From Opitutia bacterium (GTDB lineage Bacteria; Verrucomicrobiota; Verrucomicrobiia; Opitutales; UBA953), in assembly GCA_947463395.1 (NCBI GenBank), contig CANHRV010000057.1, positions 1 to 5,921 of the forward strand: a stretch of 5,921 nucleotides of DNA, given 5' to 3'. This document shows, piece by piece, positions 1 to 5,921 of this stretch; position 1 is the stretch's first letter; each line of letters opens with the position of its first letter. The notes under the pieces were generated by a model. It was not told the DNA's origin, searched no databases, and was given only the letters and a program-made list of their open reading frames with translations. A program made the position numbers and the translations under genes.

Positions 1-1324
1 GAGCTCCATCGAACCCAAAATAACCTACCGCGCCACCGTAAATACCTCGCCGTTCGCCTTCTAATTCTGAGATGATTTGCATCGCGCGAATTTTGGGTGC
101 ACCCGAGAGTGTTCCAGCAGGGAAGGTGGCTCGAAACAAATCAAAGGCATCGTACGGTTTTGCGAGTTCCCCCTCAACCTGAGAGACGATGTGCATCACG
201 TGAGAGTAGCGTTCGACGATGGCGTAGTCGGGTACGCTCACCGAACCAGGAATGCAAACACGTCCGAGATCGTTGCGTGCTAGGTCTACGAGCATTAAAT
301 GTTCAGAGCGTTCCTTGGGGTCGGCTAATAATTCGGCCTCGAGTTTTCGATCGGCCAATTCATCGATACCTCGGGGACGAGTGCCAGCGATGGGACGAAT
401 TTCACAACGTCGACCAGTCAGACGTACATTAACTTCAGGAGAAGCGCCAACGACATCGAAACCAAGTTTCGTCTCAATGACGAACATGTAGGGCGAGGGG
501 TTGACCTGACGAAGTACGCGATAGAGGTCGAGAGGTTCGCCTTGGAAAGAGACATCGGTGCGTCGTGAGAGTACCACTTGGACACAATCTCCAGCTTTAA
601 TGTATTCTTGGGTACGTTTTACGGCAGCCTCAAAATCCGCCTGATTGATGTTAGCTTTGCCTTGAGCTAATTCAGCCGAAGAGGGTAGCTCAGCCGCCAC
701 CGCCGCTCTGGGGCCAGTGACGACTTCACGTAGTTTTTCTAATTCATTTTTTGCAGCCACGAATGCTTCATCTGCTTTGTCAGGTGAAGAAATGCGTGCA
801 TTCACAATTAAGCGCAGGGATTGGCGGGCATTATCAAACGCTACTAATCGATCCACTAAGAGAAAATGAAGAAGAGGCGTTCCTGCAGAATCTTTTTTAG
901 GACAAGGAACTGTTGGCTCGATACGATGAATATACTCGTATCCAACCATGCCGACCATTCCGCCAACAAATGGAGGAAGGCCCGGAACTTTGGCGACTCG
1001 CAATCCAGAGACTTGTTTTTTGATGAGCTCTAATGGGTCCTTGGGTGTAGGTAAGGTTTCTTTTTTACCATCTCGATGAGTTACTTCTGTTCGATCTTCC
1101 CAGGCTGTGATGGTTAAGGCCGGAGCTGCTCCACAAAAACTGTAACGTCCGATATGTTCTCCACCAGTGACGGATTCAAAAAGGAAACTCGCCCCGAGTG
1201 TGCGCAATCGTGCATAGACTGAAACGGGGGTCTCTAGGTCAGCCATTAAATCCAAACAGACGGGGACAATGTCAGCTTTGCGGGCTAACTCACGAAAAGT
1301 CGATGCGTCAGGAATAAGACTCAC
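1..1324 (-). CDS. trpE: anthranilate synthase component I (TrpE), 3' end cut by window edge
   Basis: This enzyme converts chorismate to anthranilate, the first committed step of tryptophan synthesis, using ammonia passed from the glutamine amidotransferase subunit TrpG; it is cytoplasmic. The minus strand is open for 441 codons from a GTG at 1324 to the edge. Visible motifs: ETPVSVY (31-37); FLFES (47-51), matching the LLES tryptophan feedback-binding motif; GDCVQVVLSRR (about 245-255); PIAGTRPRG (311-319); ERSEHLMLVDLARNDLGRV (338-356); and FPAGTLSGAPKIRAM (401-415). Ala in PIAGT, rather than the Lys typical of PabB (PIKGT), argues for TrpE over aminodeoxychorismate synthase. About 50-80 residues should be missing compared with the usual 490-520. 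The GTG start is chosen because an in-frame TAA lies at 1364-1366, no ATG lies between, and the next in-frame ATG (1246) would remove conserved N-terminal sequence. No Shine-Dalgarno is visible. The product is certain; the exact start is less so. Confidence 0.95.
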   Translation of the reverse strand, partial: MSLIPDASTFRELARKADIVPVCLDLMADLETPVSVYARLRTLGASFLFESVTGGEHIGRYSFCGAAPALTITAWEDRTEVTHRDGKKETLPTPKDPLELIKKQVSGLRVAKVPGLPPFVGGMVGMVGYEYIHRIEPTVPCPKKDSAGTPLLHFLLVDRLVAFDNARQSLRLIVNARISSPDKADEAFVAAKNELEKLREVVTGPRAAVAAELPSSAELAQGKANINQADFEAAVKRTQEYIKAGDCVQVVLSRRTDVSFQGEPLDLYRVLRQVNPSPYMFVIETKLGFDVVGASPEVNVRLTGRRCEIRPIAGTRPRGIDELADRKLEAELLADPKERSEHLMLVDLARNDLGRVCIPGSVSVPDYAIVERYSHVMHIVSQVEGELAKPYDAFDLFRATFPAGTLSGAPKIRAMQIISELEGERRGIYGGAVGYFGFDGA

Positions 1325-1354
1325 GTTGAAAAGATGGGCACTTATTAGGATAAA

Positions 1355-1408
1355 GGGAAACCATTAACCTAACGATAGAATAAAAGTTCAATTTTAAATG
1401 GTTTACCC
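1355..1408 (-). repeat. bulged 11-bp inverted repeat between methyltransferase gene and trpE
   Basis: The arms GGGAAACCATT (1355-1365) and AATGGTTTACCC (1397-1408) are complementary over 11 pairs with one bulged base at 1405, around a 31-base loop. On the minus-strand transcript the 5' arm contains the TAA stop of the methyltransferase, and the 3' arm is followed by UUUAUCC and then the trpE start about 30 bases later. The long loop and lack of a true U-run make it a poor intrinsic terminator. It could be a weak terminator, a leader structure for trpE, or chance. Confidence 0.35.
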
Positions 1409-2302
1409 TTGAGTTTTACCCTGCCAGCGCCCCCAAAGTGACAGGGGAAGGAGGCGTTGGGAGTCCTCTTGTCGTAAAGCCAATTCGCCAATATCAATCC
1501 TTCCTCCTAAACCTCGAGTGCTCTCTTCGAGTAGATTGTGACATAAAATCGATGAGGCATCGATGGTATAGACGGTAAGGATAATAAACTTTGCCTGAGG
1601 GGAGAGCAGTTCCCGACAAGCACGCAACAAGGGTGCTAAATCTCTCTCCACTTTCCAAAATTCACCTGAAGGTCCGCGACCAAATGCGGGAGGGTCCAAC
1701 AGAATGGCTTCGTATTGGTTGCCACGTTTGATTTCTCGTTTCACGAAAGTCGGAGCATCTTCGATAATCCATCGAATGGGCTCTTGGCTCATGCCTGAAA
1801 TCTCTTGATTGCGACGCCCCCAAGCTACGGCTGGTTTGGAGGCATCGACATGAGTCACGCTCCAGCCCGCTTGAGCAGCGACCAAGGAGGCTACTCCCGT
1901 GTAGCCGAATAAATTGAGTAATCGAGGGCGCGGTGTCGCCGTATTTTTTTGTTCCGACAACCATTTCCAATGTGGGGACTGTTCGGCAAAAACTCCAAAT
2001 TGTTTGGAGTTGTCCATGAACCGCAGTTGTAATTTTAACTTACCAAACTGTGTTTCCCAGTCGCGCGGACAGTGGGTATTGAGTTTCCAATGGCCTTCTC
2101 GGCCTCCTTCTTCATGAACCGCCACCGCCTTGCTCCATTCAGCAGGAGGAAGGCTCTTTTTCCACCAAGCTTTCGGCTCGCTTCGCACCATACGAACACC
2201 ACCAATCTCTTCCAGTTTCAGGCCATCACCTGAATCCAAGAGACGATGGTTTTCCCATTCGCTGACTAGAACTTTGATATCCACCCAGGCAATGTGAGCC
2301 AT
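1403..2302 (-). CDS. class I SAM-dependent methyltransferase, COG1092/RlmI-like (probable rRNA methyltransferase)
   Basis: Predicted 299-residue cytoplasmic S-adenosylmethionine-dependent methyltransferase, most like the COG1092 (RlmI/RlmK, Methyltrans_SAM) group whose characterised members methylate 23S rRNA. Features: HRLLDSGDGLKLE near residues 19-31; FGVFAEQ shortly before the fold; motif I NLFGYTGVASLVAAQAG (130-146), which binds the cofactor; VDASKPAVAWGRRNQ with the acidic residue for the ribose; and motif IV LDPPAFGRG with D203-P204-P205. No PUA RNA-binding domain is visible, unlike RlmI itself, so the target and methylated base cannot be assigned. The open frame extends 19 codons upstream to 2359. 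I chose ATG 2302 because family members begin shortly before the LLDSGDG segment and the longer form would run into the divergent gene. The stop lies 78 bp before trpE, so co-transcription is possible, although the shared role is not obvious. Confidence 0.85.
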   Translation of the reverse strand: MAHIAWVDIKVLVSEWENHRLLDSGDGLKLEEIGGVRMVRSEPKAWWKKSLPPAEWSKAVAVHEEGGREGHWKLNTHCPRDWETQFGKLKLQLRFMDNSKQFGVFAEQSPHWKWLSEQKNTATPRPRLLNLFGYTGVASLVAAQAGWSVTHVDASKPAVAWGRRNQEISGMSQEPIRWIIEDAPTFVKREIKRGNQYEAILLDPPAFGRGPSGEFWKVERDLAPLLRACRELLSPQAKFIILTVYTIDASSILCHNLLEESTRGLGGRIDIGELALRQEDSQRLLPLSLWGRWQGKTQG

Positions 2303-2404
2303 AGTCGGCTCGGAGTGAAGCCCGCTTTTGCTCGCCAACGATTTCTTTGCCCTCATCAATCTTGGTCGATGTATCGTTTGCTCGCCAGTGCACGATGGGA
2401 GACC
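2303..2404. promoter_or_regulatory. divergent intergenic region with 11-bp direct repeat
   Basis: This short stretch lies between the start of the minus-strand methyltransferase and the chosen start of the plus-strand GH13 gene, so it should hold promoters for both. The sequence TTTGCTCGCCA occurs at 2327-2337 and again at 2377-2387, exactly 50 bp apart, close to five helical turns. I could not identify a convincing -35/-10 pair on either strand. The region is also open in the GH13 frame back to an ATG at 2294 and in the methyltransferase frame to 2359, so part of it may be coding. The regulatory call comes from gene orientation, not from a recognised site. Confidence 0.35.
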
Positions 2405-4744
2405 ATGGTTTCAGGTCTAGTCGCCTTGACCCACGACTGGCATTACGATTCTCCTCCCAAACTAGAACTTAGTCCACTGGCGGAGTTGATTTTTATTGAA
2501 CGTGCGGATGCGAGAGTGTGGGCCACTCGATCAGGCTACTGGATTGAGGAGGGTAAGATTCATTTCTTTCTTTGGAAACCCCTGTGTCCAGAGGCATCGC
2601 CTGAATCTCTCTGTGTTGTCGGTCCTTTTAATCAATGGGGTCAAATTGCCGAGATGGAAGAATGGTCGTTGCACCCCGTTTGTCTACTCGGAGCCGAGGG
2701 TTACGAGTTAAGTCTGCCCATCGAGAAAGTAATGCAGGGTGCCATGACGATGCCTTTTAAGTTTTATCGTAAAGACGGACGTTGGTTGGAGCCACCTCAT
2801 GATGCGGATAACATTGAGAGAGATGAATACGGTAATCGTAATCTTCTTCTTAGCTTGGATCGCACCCATCAGCATGTTTTTCGCTTTCGTGCGGCCAATG
2901 CTGACCCCACATTACGTCCAGTCAGAATTTTGTACGAGCGAGAAGACTTAGTGGAGTTTTGTGAAATCTTAGCCTCCGATCCGCTCGATGTTTTAGAACC
3001 TCCAGGTCCTTTTGGTGCCACGGTTACGCAGGGAGTTACCACTTTCCGTATCTTTGCACCACGGGCGAAATCGGTTTCGGTTCGATATTCAAATCATCCC
3101 CAAATTGAGCCTTCAGCCAGTCAACAGTTTGTTGAGCTAAAACCCGAAGGGCAGGGTGCTTGGGTTGTGGTCGTGAACAAAGATCTATCCCATTATTGTT
3201 ATCATTTCATTGTTGATGGAAAAGAGTTGGCGGATCCCTGGGCACGCAAGATGGGTCATGTTTATCCCGCTGCACCCGTTTCGATTGTTTGCTCTCCCGA
3301 AGAGTTATTGCCTTTGCGCGATAACTTTGTGCCTCCCGCTCCAGAAGACCTTGTGATTGTTGAAGCTCACGTGCGGGATTTGTTGGGGATGGCTGGATCG
3401 AAGGCAAAGCAGGGCTTTCGTGGTTTGGCCGAATGGATTCGAGAAGATGGAGCTTACCTTAAGTCGCTAGGAGTTAACGCTATTGAGCTACTTCCGTGCA
3501 CCGATTACGAGCGTGGTTCAGCGGATGAGTATCACTGGGGTTACATGCCAATCACTGCTTTTGCACCAGCGACAGCCTACGCACAGGATGAGTATGGGTT
3601 AACCGCCATAGAAGATTTTCGTGAGTGTGTACGAGCCTGTCACGAAGCGGGCTTCGCTGTGATTATGGATATGGTTCTGAATCATTTCGGCAGTCCCAAT
3701 AGTTTGCAGATGATTGATTCGAGTTATTATTTACGGACTGATAACTATGGTGAATTATCCAACTGGAGTGGTTGTGGTAATGATGTTCGTGCGGAGGCTC
3801 CGCTCTTTCGTCGCTTGGTGATCGCCTCATTGATCCATTGGACAAGTGTTTTGGGGGTTGATGGGGTTCGATTAGATTTGGCGGAGTTATTAGGCACACC
3901 ACTTTTGCATGAAATCGAGGAAGAGTTTCGACTCCATCGCCCAGAAAAAATTCTCATCGCAGAGCCTTGGAGTTTCCGGGGGCACATTGCTCGGGATTTA
4001 GATTACACGTCATGGACAAGTTGGGATGATGCGTTTCGCGAGTTTTTGCCTGCCTATGTTCGCGGTCATGCTCGGGCTTCGGACTTGTTGCATCAAATGG
4101 CGGCCTGTGCTTTCCGTCCTTCCGCGCGTTTGCGCTACGCACAGTCGCACGATGACATGGCTTGGTTGGATCGTATTACCGAGTGTGCTGAGGCCGATGC
4201 GATTAATCCCACTCCTACCGATGTTTTACGTACGCGTTTAATGCATGTGATTTTACTATGCTCGGCTGGTATTCCCATGCTTTCGGCGGGGCAGGATTTC
4301 TTAATGACCAAACGAGGGGTCGGTAATACTTGGCGACGCGGTGACTTAAATTTACTCGATCCCGAACGCTGGCAGCGATTCAAAACCGAACACGATTTTG
4401 TTTCGCGCTTAATCCATTTTCGACTTTCACCAGAAGGAACTGTTTTACGACCTAAACAAACGGTTTCTCCAGGTTGGATGAAGGTGACGCATCAAGAGGG
4501 CGGGGATGCTTTTGTAGCGGTGATGAATGCCGATGGATTGCTGGGGTCCTCCAAAGTGTTGGTGGCCTGTAATCCCTACCATTCTACCCTCGAGTTGAGT
4601 CTGCCATTAGAGGCGGACTGGAAGCCCGTGGTGGTTTCCCCACAACCTCGATGCCCACACGCTCCTGGTGCAATGCCCCAAATTGAACAAGGTGTGCTTA
4701 CTTTAGGGCCTTTAGCGTGTGGAGTTTGGGTTGTGAAAACTTAA
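2405..4744 (+). CDS. GH13 alpha-glucan debranching-type enzyme (pullulanase/isoamylase-like) with tandem N-terminal CBM48/E-set domains
   Basis: Predicted 779-residue glycoside hydrolase family 13 enzyme, probably cleaving alpha-1,6 branch points of glycogen or related glucan. No signal peptide is seen, so it is likely cytoplasmic. Domains in order: a CBM48/AMPK-type glycogen-binding segment with GPFNQWG (73-79) ending near a D..GN.N pattern; a second pullulanase-type E-set starting VTTFRIFAPRAKSV (211) and ending DPWARK (277); the catalytic barrel; a C-terminal beta domain (about 690-779). Catalytic regions are intact: DMVLNH (D422, N426, H427), GVRLDLAE with nucleophile D491, ILIAEPW with acid/base E520, and SHDD with H582 and D583. 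SGCGND (455-460), YHWGYMP (376-382) and GQDFLMTK (629-636) resemble debranching enzymes rather than branching enzymes or plain amylases. The start is uncertain: in-frame ATGs lie at 2294 (overlaps the divergent gene), 2369 and 2405. The last is chosen for the purine-rich GGGAGA just upstream, though its spacing is short. The gap-type gene lies 65 bp downstream. Confidence 0.85.
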   Translation: MVSGLVALTHDWHYDSPPKLELSPLAELIFIERADARVWATRSGYWIEEGKIHFFLWKPLCPEASPESLCVVGPFNQWGQIAEMEEWSLHPVCLLGAEGYELSLPIEKVMQGAMTMPFKFYRKDGRWLEPPHDADNIERDEYGNRNLLLSLDRTHQHVFRFRAANADPTLRPVRILYEREDLVEFCEILASDPLDVLEPPGPFGATVTQGVTTFRIFAPRAKSVSVRYSNHPQIEPSASQQFVELKPEGQGAWVVVVNKDLSHYCYHFIVDGKELADPWARKMGHVYPAAPVSIVCSPEELLPLRDNFVPPAPEDLVIVEAHVRDLLGMAGSKAKQGFRGLAEWIREDGAYLKSLGVNAIELLPCTDYERGSADEYHWGYMPITAFAPATAYAQDEYGLTAIEDFRECVRACHEAGFAVIMDMVLNHFGSPNSLQMIDSSYYLRTDNYGELSNWSGCGNDVRAEAPLFRRLVIASLIHWTSVLGVDGVRLDLAELLGTPLLHEIEEEFRLHRPEKILIAEPWSFRGHIARDLDYTSWTSWDDAFREFLPAYVRGHARASDLLHQMAACAFRPSARLRYAQSHDDMAWLDRITECAEADAINPTPTDVLRTRLMHVILLCSAGIPMLSAGQDFLMTKRGVGNTWRRGDLNLLDPERWQRFKTEHDFVSRLIHFRLSPEGTVLRPKQTVSPGWMKVTHQEGGDAFVAVMNADGLLGSSKVLVACNPYHSTLELSLPLEADWKPVVVSPQPRCPHAPGAMPQIEQGVLTLGPLACGVWVVKT

Positions 4745-4809
4745 AAGCATTCTCCGCTTGCCATAAGGCGGTCGGTGACCCTTTTTCATCCCTTTATTGA
4801 AACAAAATT

Positions 4810-5856
4810 ATGGCAACCAAAGTAGCAATTAATGGATTCGGCCGCATCGGTCGTCTCGTTTTCCGTGCCCTTGTAGAACAGGGTCACCTCGGTTCGACTT
4901 TTGATGTCGTTGCCGTTGGTGACGTTGTTCCAGCTGATAACTTAGCTTATCTTTTGAAATATGACTCAACCCAAGGTCGTTTCAATGGCACGGTTTCATC
5001 CAAAAAATCTTCCCCCGATAAAGCCGAAGACGATGTACTCGTCGTCAATGGTAAGGAAATTCTCGTGGTTTCCGCCAAGACCCCTGCTGAATTGCCCTGG
5101 GCCAAATTAGGAGTTCAAGTGGTCATTGAATCCACGGGTCTCTTCACCGAAGCCGCTAAAGCCAAGGGTCACTTGGAAGCCGGTGCCAAGAAAGTCATTA
5201 TCTCCGCTCCTGCGAAAGATGAAGACATCACCGTTGTGATGGGCGTTAACGATGATAAGTATGATGCCTCCAAACATCACATTATTTCCAATGCTTCTTG
5301 CACGACCAACTGTTTAGCCCCTCTGGTTCACGTCCTTATCAAGGAAGGTTTTGGTATCGCTGAAGGTTTAATGACTACGGTCCACGCTTACACTGCGACG
5401 CAAAAGACAGTGGATGGTCCTTCTAAGAAGGATTGGAAGGGTGGTCGTACCGCAGCCCAAAATATCATTCCATCCTCGACGGGTGCAGCAAAAGCGGTCG
5501 CGCTCGTTCTTCCTGAGGTGAAAGGAAAATTAACTGGAATGGCCTTACGCGTTCCTGTTCCTACCGTTTCGGTAGTGGATCTTACCTTTAAGACCACGAA
5601 GGATACGAGCCTCGCTGAAATCAAATCCGCCTTACAAAAGGCTTCAGAAACTTACATGAAGGGCATTCTGGCTTACACCGAAGATGAGGTCGTTTCTTCC
5701 GACTTCATTCACGACAAGCGCTCTTCGATCTTTGATGCAGGTTCTTCAATCGAATTGAATAAGAACTTCTTCAAGCTCATCAGCTGGTACGATAACGAGT
5801 GGGGTTATTCAAACCGCGTTGTCGAGCTTCTCAGCAAAGTTTCCTCAAAACTCTAA
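4810..5856 (+). CDS. gap: type I glyceraldehyde-3-phosphate dehydrogenase, NAD-dependent
   Basis: This enzyme oxidises and phosphorylates glyceraldehyde 3-phosphate to 1,3-bisphosphoglycerate with NAD+, reversibly, in glycolysis and gluconeogenesis; it works as a cytoplasmic homotetramer. The 348-residue product is full length. Visible are the Rossmann motif INGFGRIGR (7-15), D38 in AVGDVV at the adenosine-ribose position, which indicates NAD preference, the active-site SNASCTTNC with C164, H192 in TTVHAYTATQ, the S-loop GPSKKDWKGGR, and the C-terminal SWYDNEWGYSNR. An insertion of about nine residues relative to E. coli GapA occurs near residues 60-73 (SSKKSSPDKAEDDVLVVNG). Gly replaces the Asn that precedes D38 in many family members. 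The start is fixed by conserved N-terminal length; the leader before ATG is A-rich with no Shine-Dalgarno. The gene ends at a strong terminator, so it closes its transcription unit, and readthrough from the GH13 gene 65 bp upstream is possible. Confidence 0.97.
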   Translation: MATKVAINGFGRIGRLVFRALVEQGHLGSTFDVVAVGDVVPADNLAYLLKYDSTQGRFNGTVSSKKSSPDKAEDDVLVVNGKEILVVSAKTPAELPWAKLGVQVVIESTGLFTEAAKAKGHLEAGAKKVIISAPAKDEDITVVMGVNDDKYDASKHHIISNASCTTNCLAPLVHVLIKEGFGIAEGLMTTVHAYTATQKTVDGPSKKDWKGGRTAAQNIIPSSTGAAKAVALVLPEVKGKLTGMALRVPVPTVSVVDLTFKTTKDTSLAEIKSALQKASETYMKGILAYTEDEVVSSDFIHDKRSSIFDAGSSIELNKNFFKLISWYDNEWGYSNRVVELLSKVSSKL

Positions 5857-5878
5857 GGTTTACTGAGATAAACTTGCG

Positions 5879-5910
5879 ACAGGCGACCCTTGGGTCGCCT
5901 GTTTTGTTTT
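5879..5910 (+). terminator. intrinsic (Rho-independent) terminator of the gap gene
   Basis: A perfect 11-base inverted repeat, ACAGGCGACCC (5879-5889) and GGGTCGCCTGT (5892-5902), forms a GC-rich hairpin, realistically 9-10 bp with a CTTG tetraloop. It is followed directly by TTTTGTTTT on the plus strand. It lies 23 bases after the dehydrogenase stop codon. Confidence 0.93.
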
Positions 5911-5921
5911 AGGGAATAAAA

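Noticed and set aside
77..491. Plus-strand ORFs of 68-111 codons across the left end.
   Set aside because: They lie antisense to trpE, whose conserved motifs read through the whole region on the minus strand; the plus-strand translations show no recognisable family.
1..1324. Aminodeoxychorismate synthase PabB or isochorismate synthase as the identity of the left gene.
   Set aside because: The PIAGT motif with Ala, the LFES feedback-type motif and the ETPVSVY N-terminus fit TrpE better than PabB (PIKGT) or isochorismate synthases.
1308..1364. Short minus-strand ORF from ATG 1364 overlapping the trpE start, as a possible trp leader peptide.
   Set aside because: It encodes 18 residues with no tryptophan codons and overlaps the trpE coding start, so it does not fit a trp attenuator.
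2294..2404. The longest GH13 start at ATG 2294 (816 residues).
   Set aside because: It would overlap the methyltransferase start head to head and encode an N-terminal extension with no recognisable domain or signal peptide.
4745..4809. Possible terminator or promoter between the GH13 gene and the dehydrogenase (small hairpins CCGC...GCGG and GGTC-GGT-GACC followed by CTTTTT).
   Set aside because: The stems are only 4-6 bp, one with a bulge, and no -35/-10 pair with proper spacing is convincing, so neither call is supported.
1..5921. A novel defence, mobile or RNA-based system.
   Set aside because: Nearly all sequence is explained by four intact or edge-cut metabolic genes; no repeat array, integrase, transposase, toxin-antitoxin pair or large structured noncoding region is visible.

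Overview
The window holds four protein-coding genes in two divergent pairs. Two lie on the minus strand (a trpE cut by the left edge, then an RNA methyltransferase-type gene upstream of it). Two lie on the plus strand (a glycogen/alpha-glucan debranching-type GH13 enzyme, then a type I glyceraldehyde-3-phosphate dehydrogenase). All are chromosomal housekeeping or central-metabolism genes. I see no rRNA, tRNA, CRISPR array, insertion sequence or phage gene. Gene density is high, and the noncoding stretches are short: 78 bp (1325-1402), about 100 bp (2303-2404), 65 bp (4745-4809) and the 65 bp tail after the dehydrogenase.

Organism: a bacterium of intermediate GC content with weak or absent Shine-Dalgarno sequences. 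The dehydrogenase segment reading VGDVVPADNLAYLLKYDSTQG, its insertion near residue 60, and the weak ribosome binding sites remind me of Verrucomicrobiota (Opitutae-like). This is recollection of family sequences, not a search, so it is a moderate-confidence guess.

Layout: 1-1324 (minus) is the N-terminal 441 residues of anthranilate synthase component I, starting at a GTG. An 11-bp bulged inverted repeat lies between it and the end of the methyltransferase (minus, 1403-2302). The short divergent region 2303-2404 separates the methyltransferase from the GH13 enzyme. It contains an 11-bp direct repeat spaced 50 bp apart and leaves the GH13 start uncertain. The GH13 gene (about 2405-4744) carries two N-terminal CBM48/E-set-like domains, a catalytic barrel with all catalytic residues intact, and a C-terminal beta domain. 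The dehydrogenase gene (4810-5856) follows 65 bp later and ends at a strong intrinsic terminator (5879-5910).

How they work together: the plus-strand pair fits carbon metabolism. The GH13 enzyme would open branch points of stored or imported alpha-glucan, and the dehydrogenase carries the resulting triose phosphate through glycolysis or gluconeogenesis. The minus-strand pair joins tryptophan biosynthesis to RNA modification with no obvious functional link. I found no convincing undescribed system. The most notable points are the unusual GH13 architecture, the resemblance of the dehydrogenase to kinetoplastid glycosomal enzymes, and two small noncoding repeat structures.
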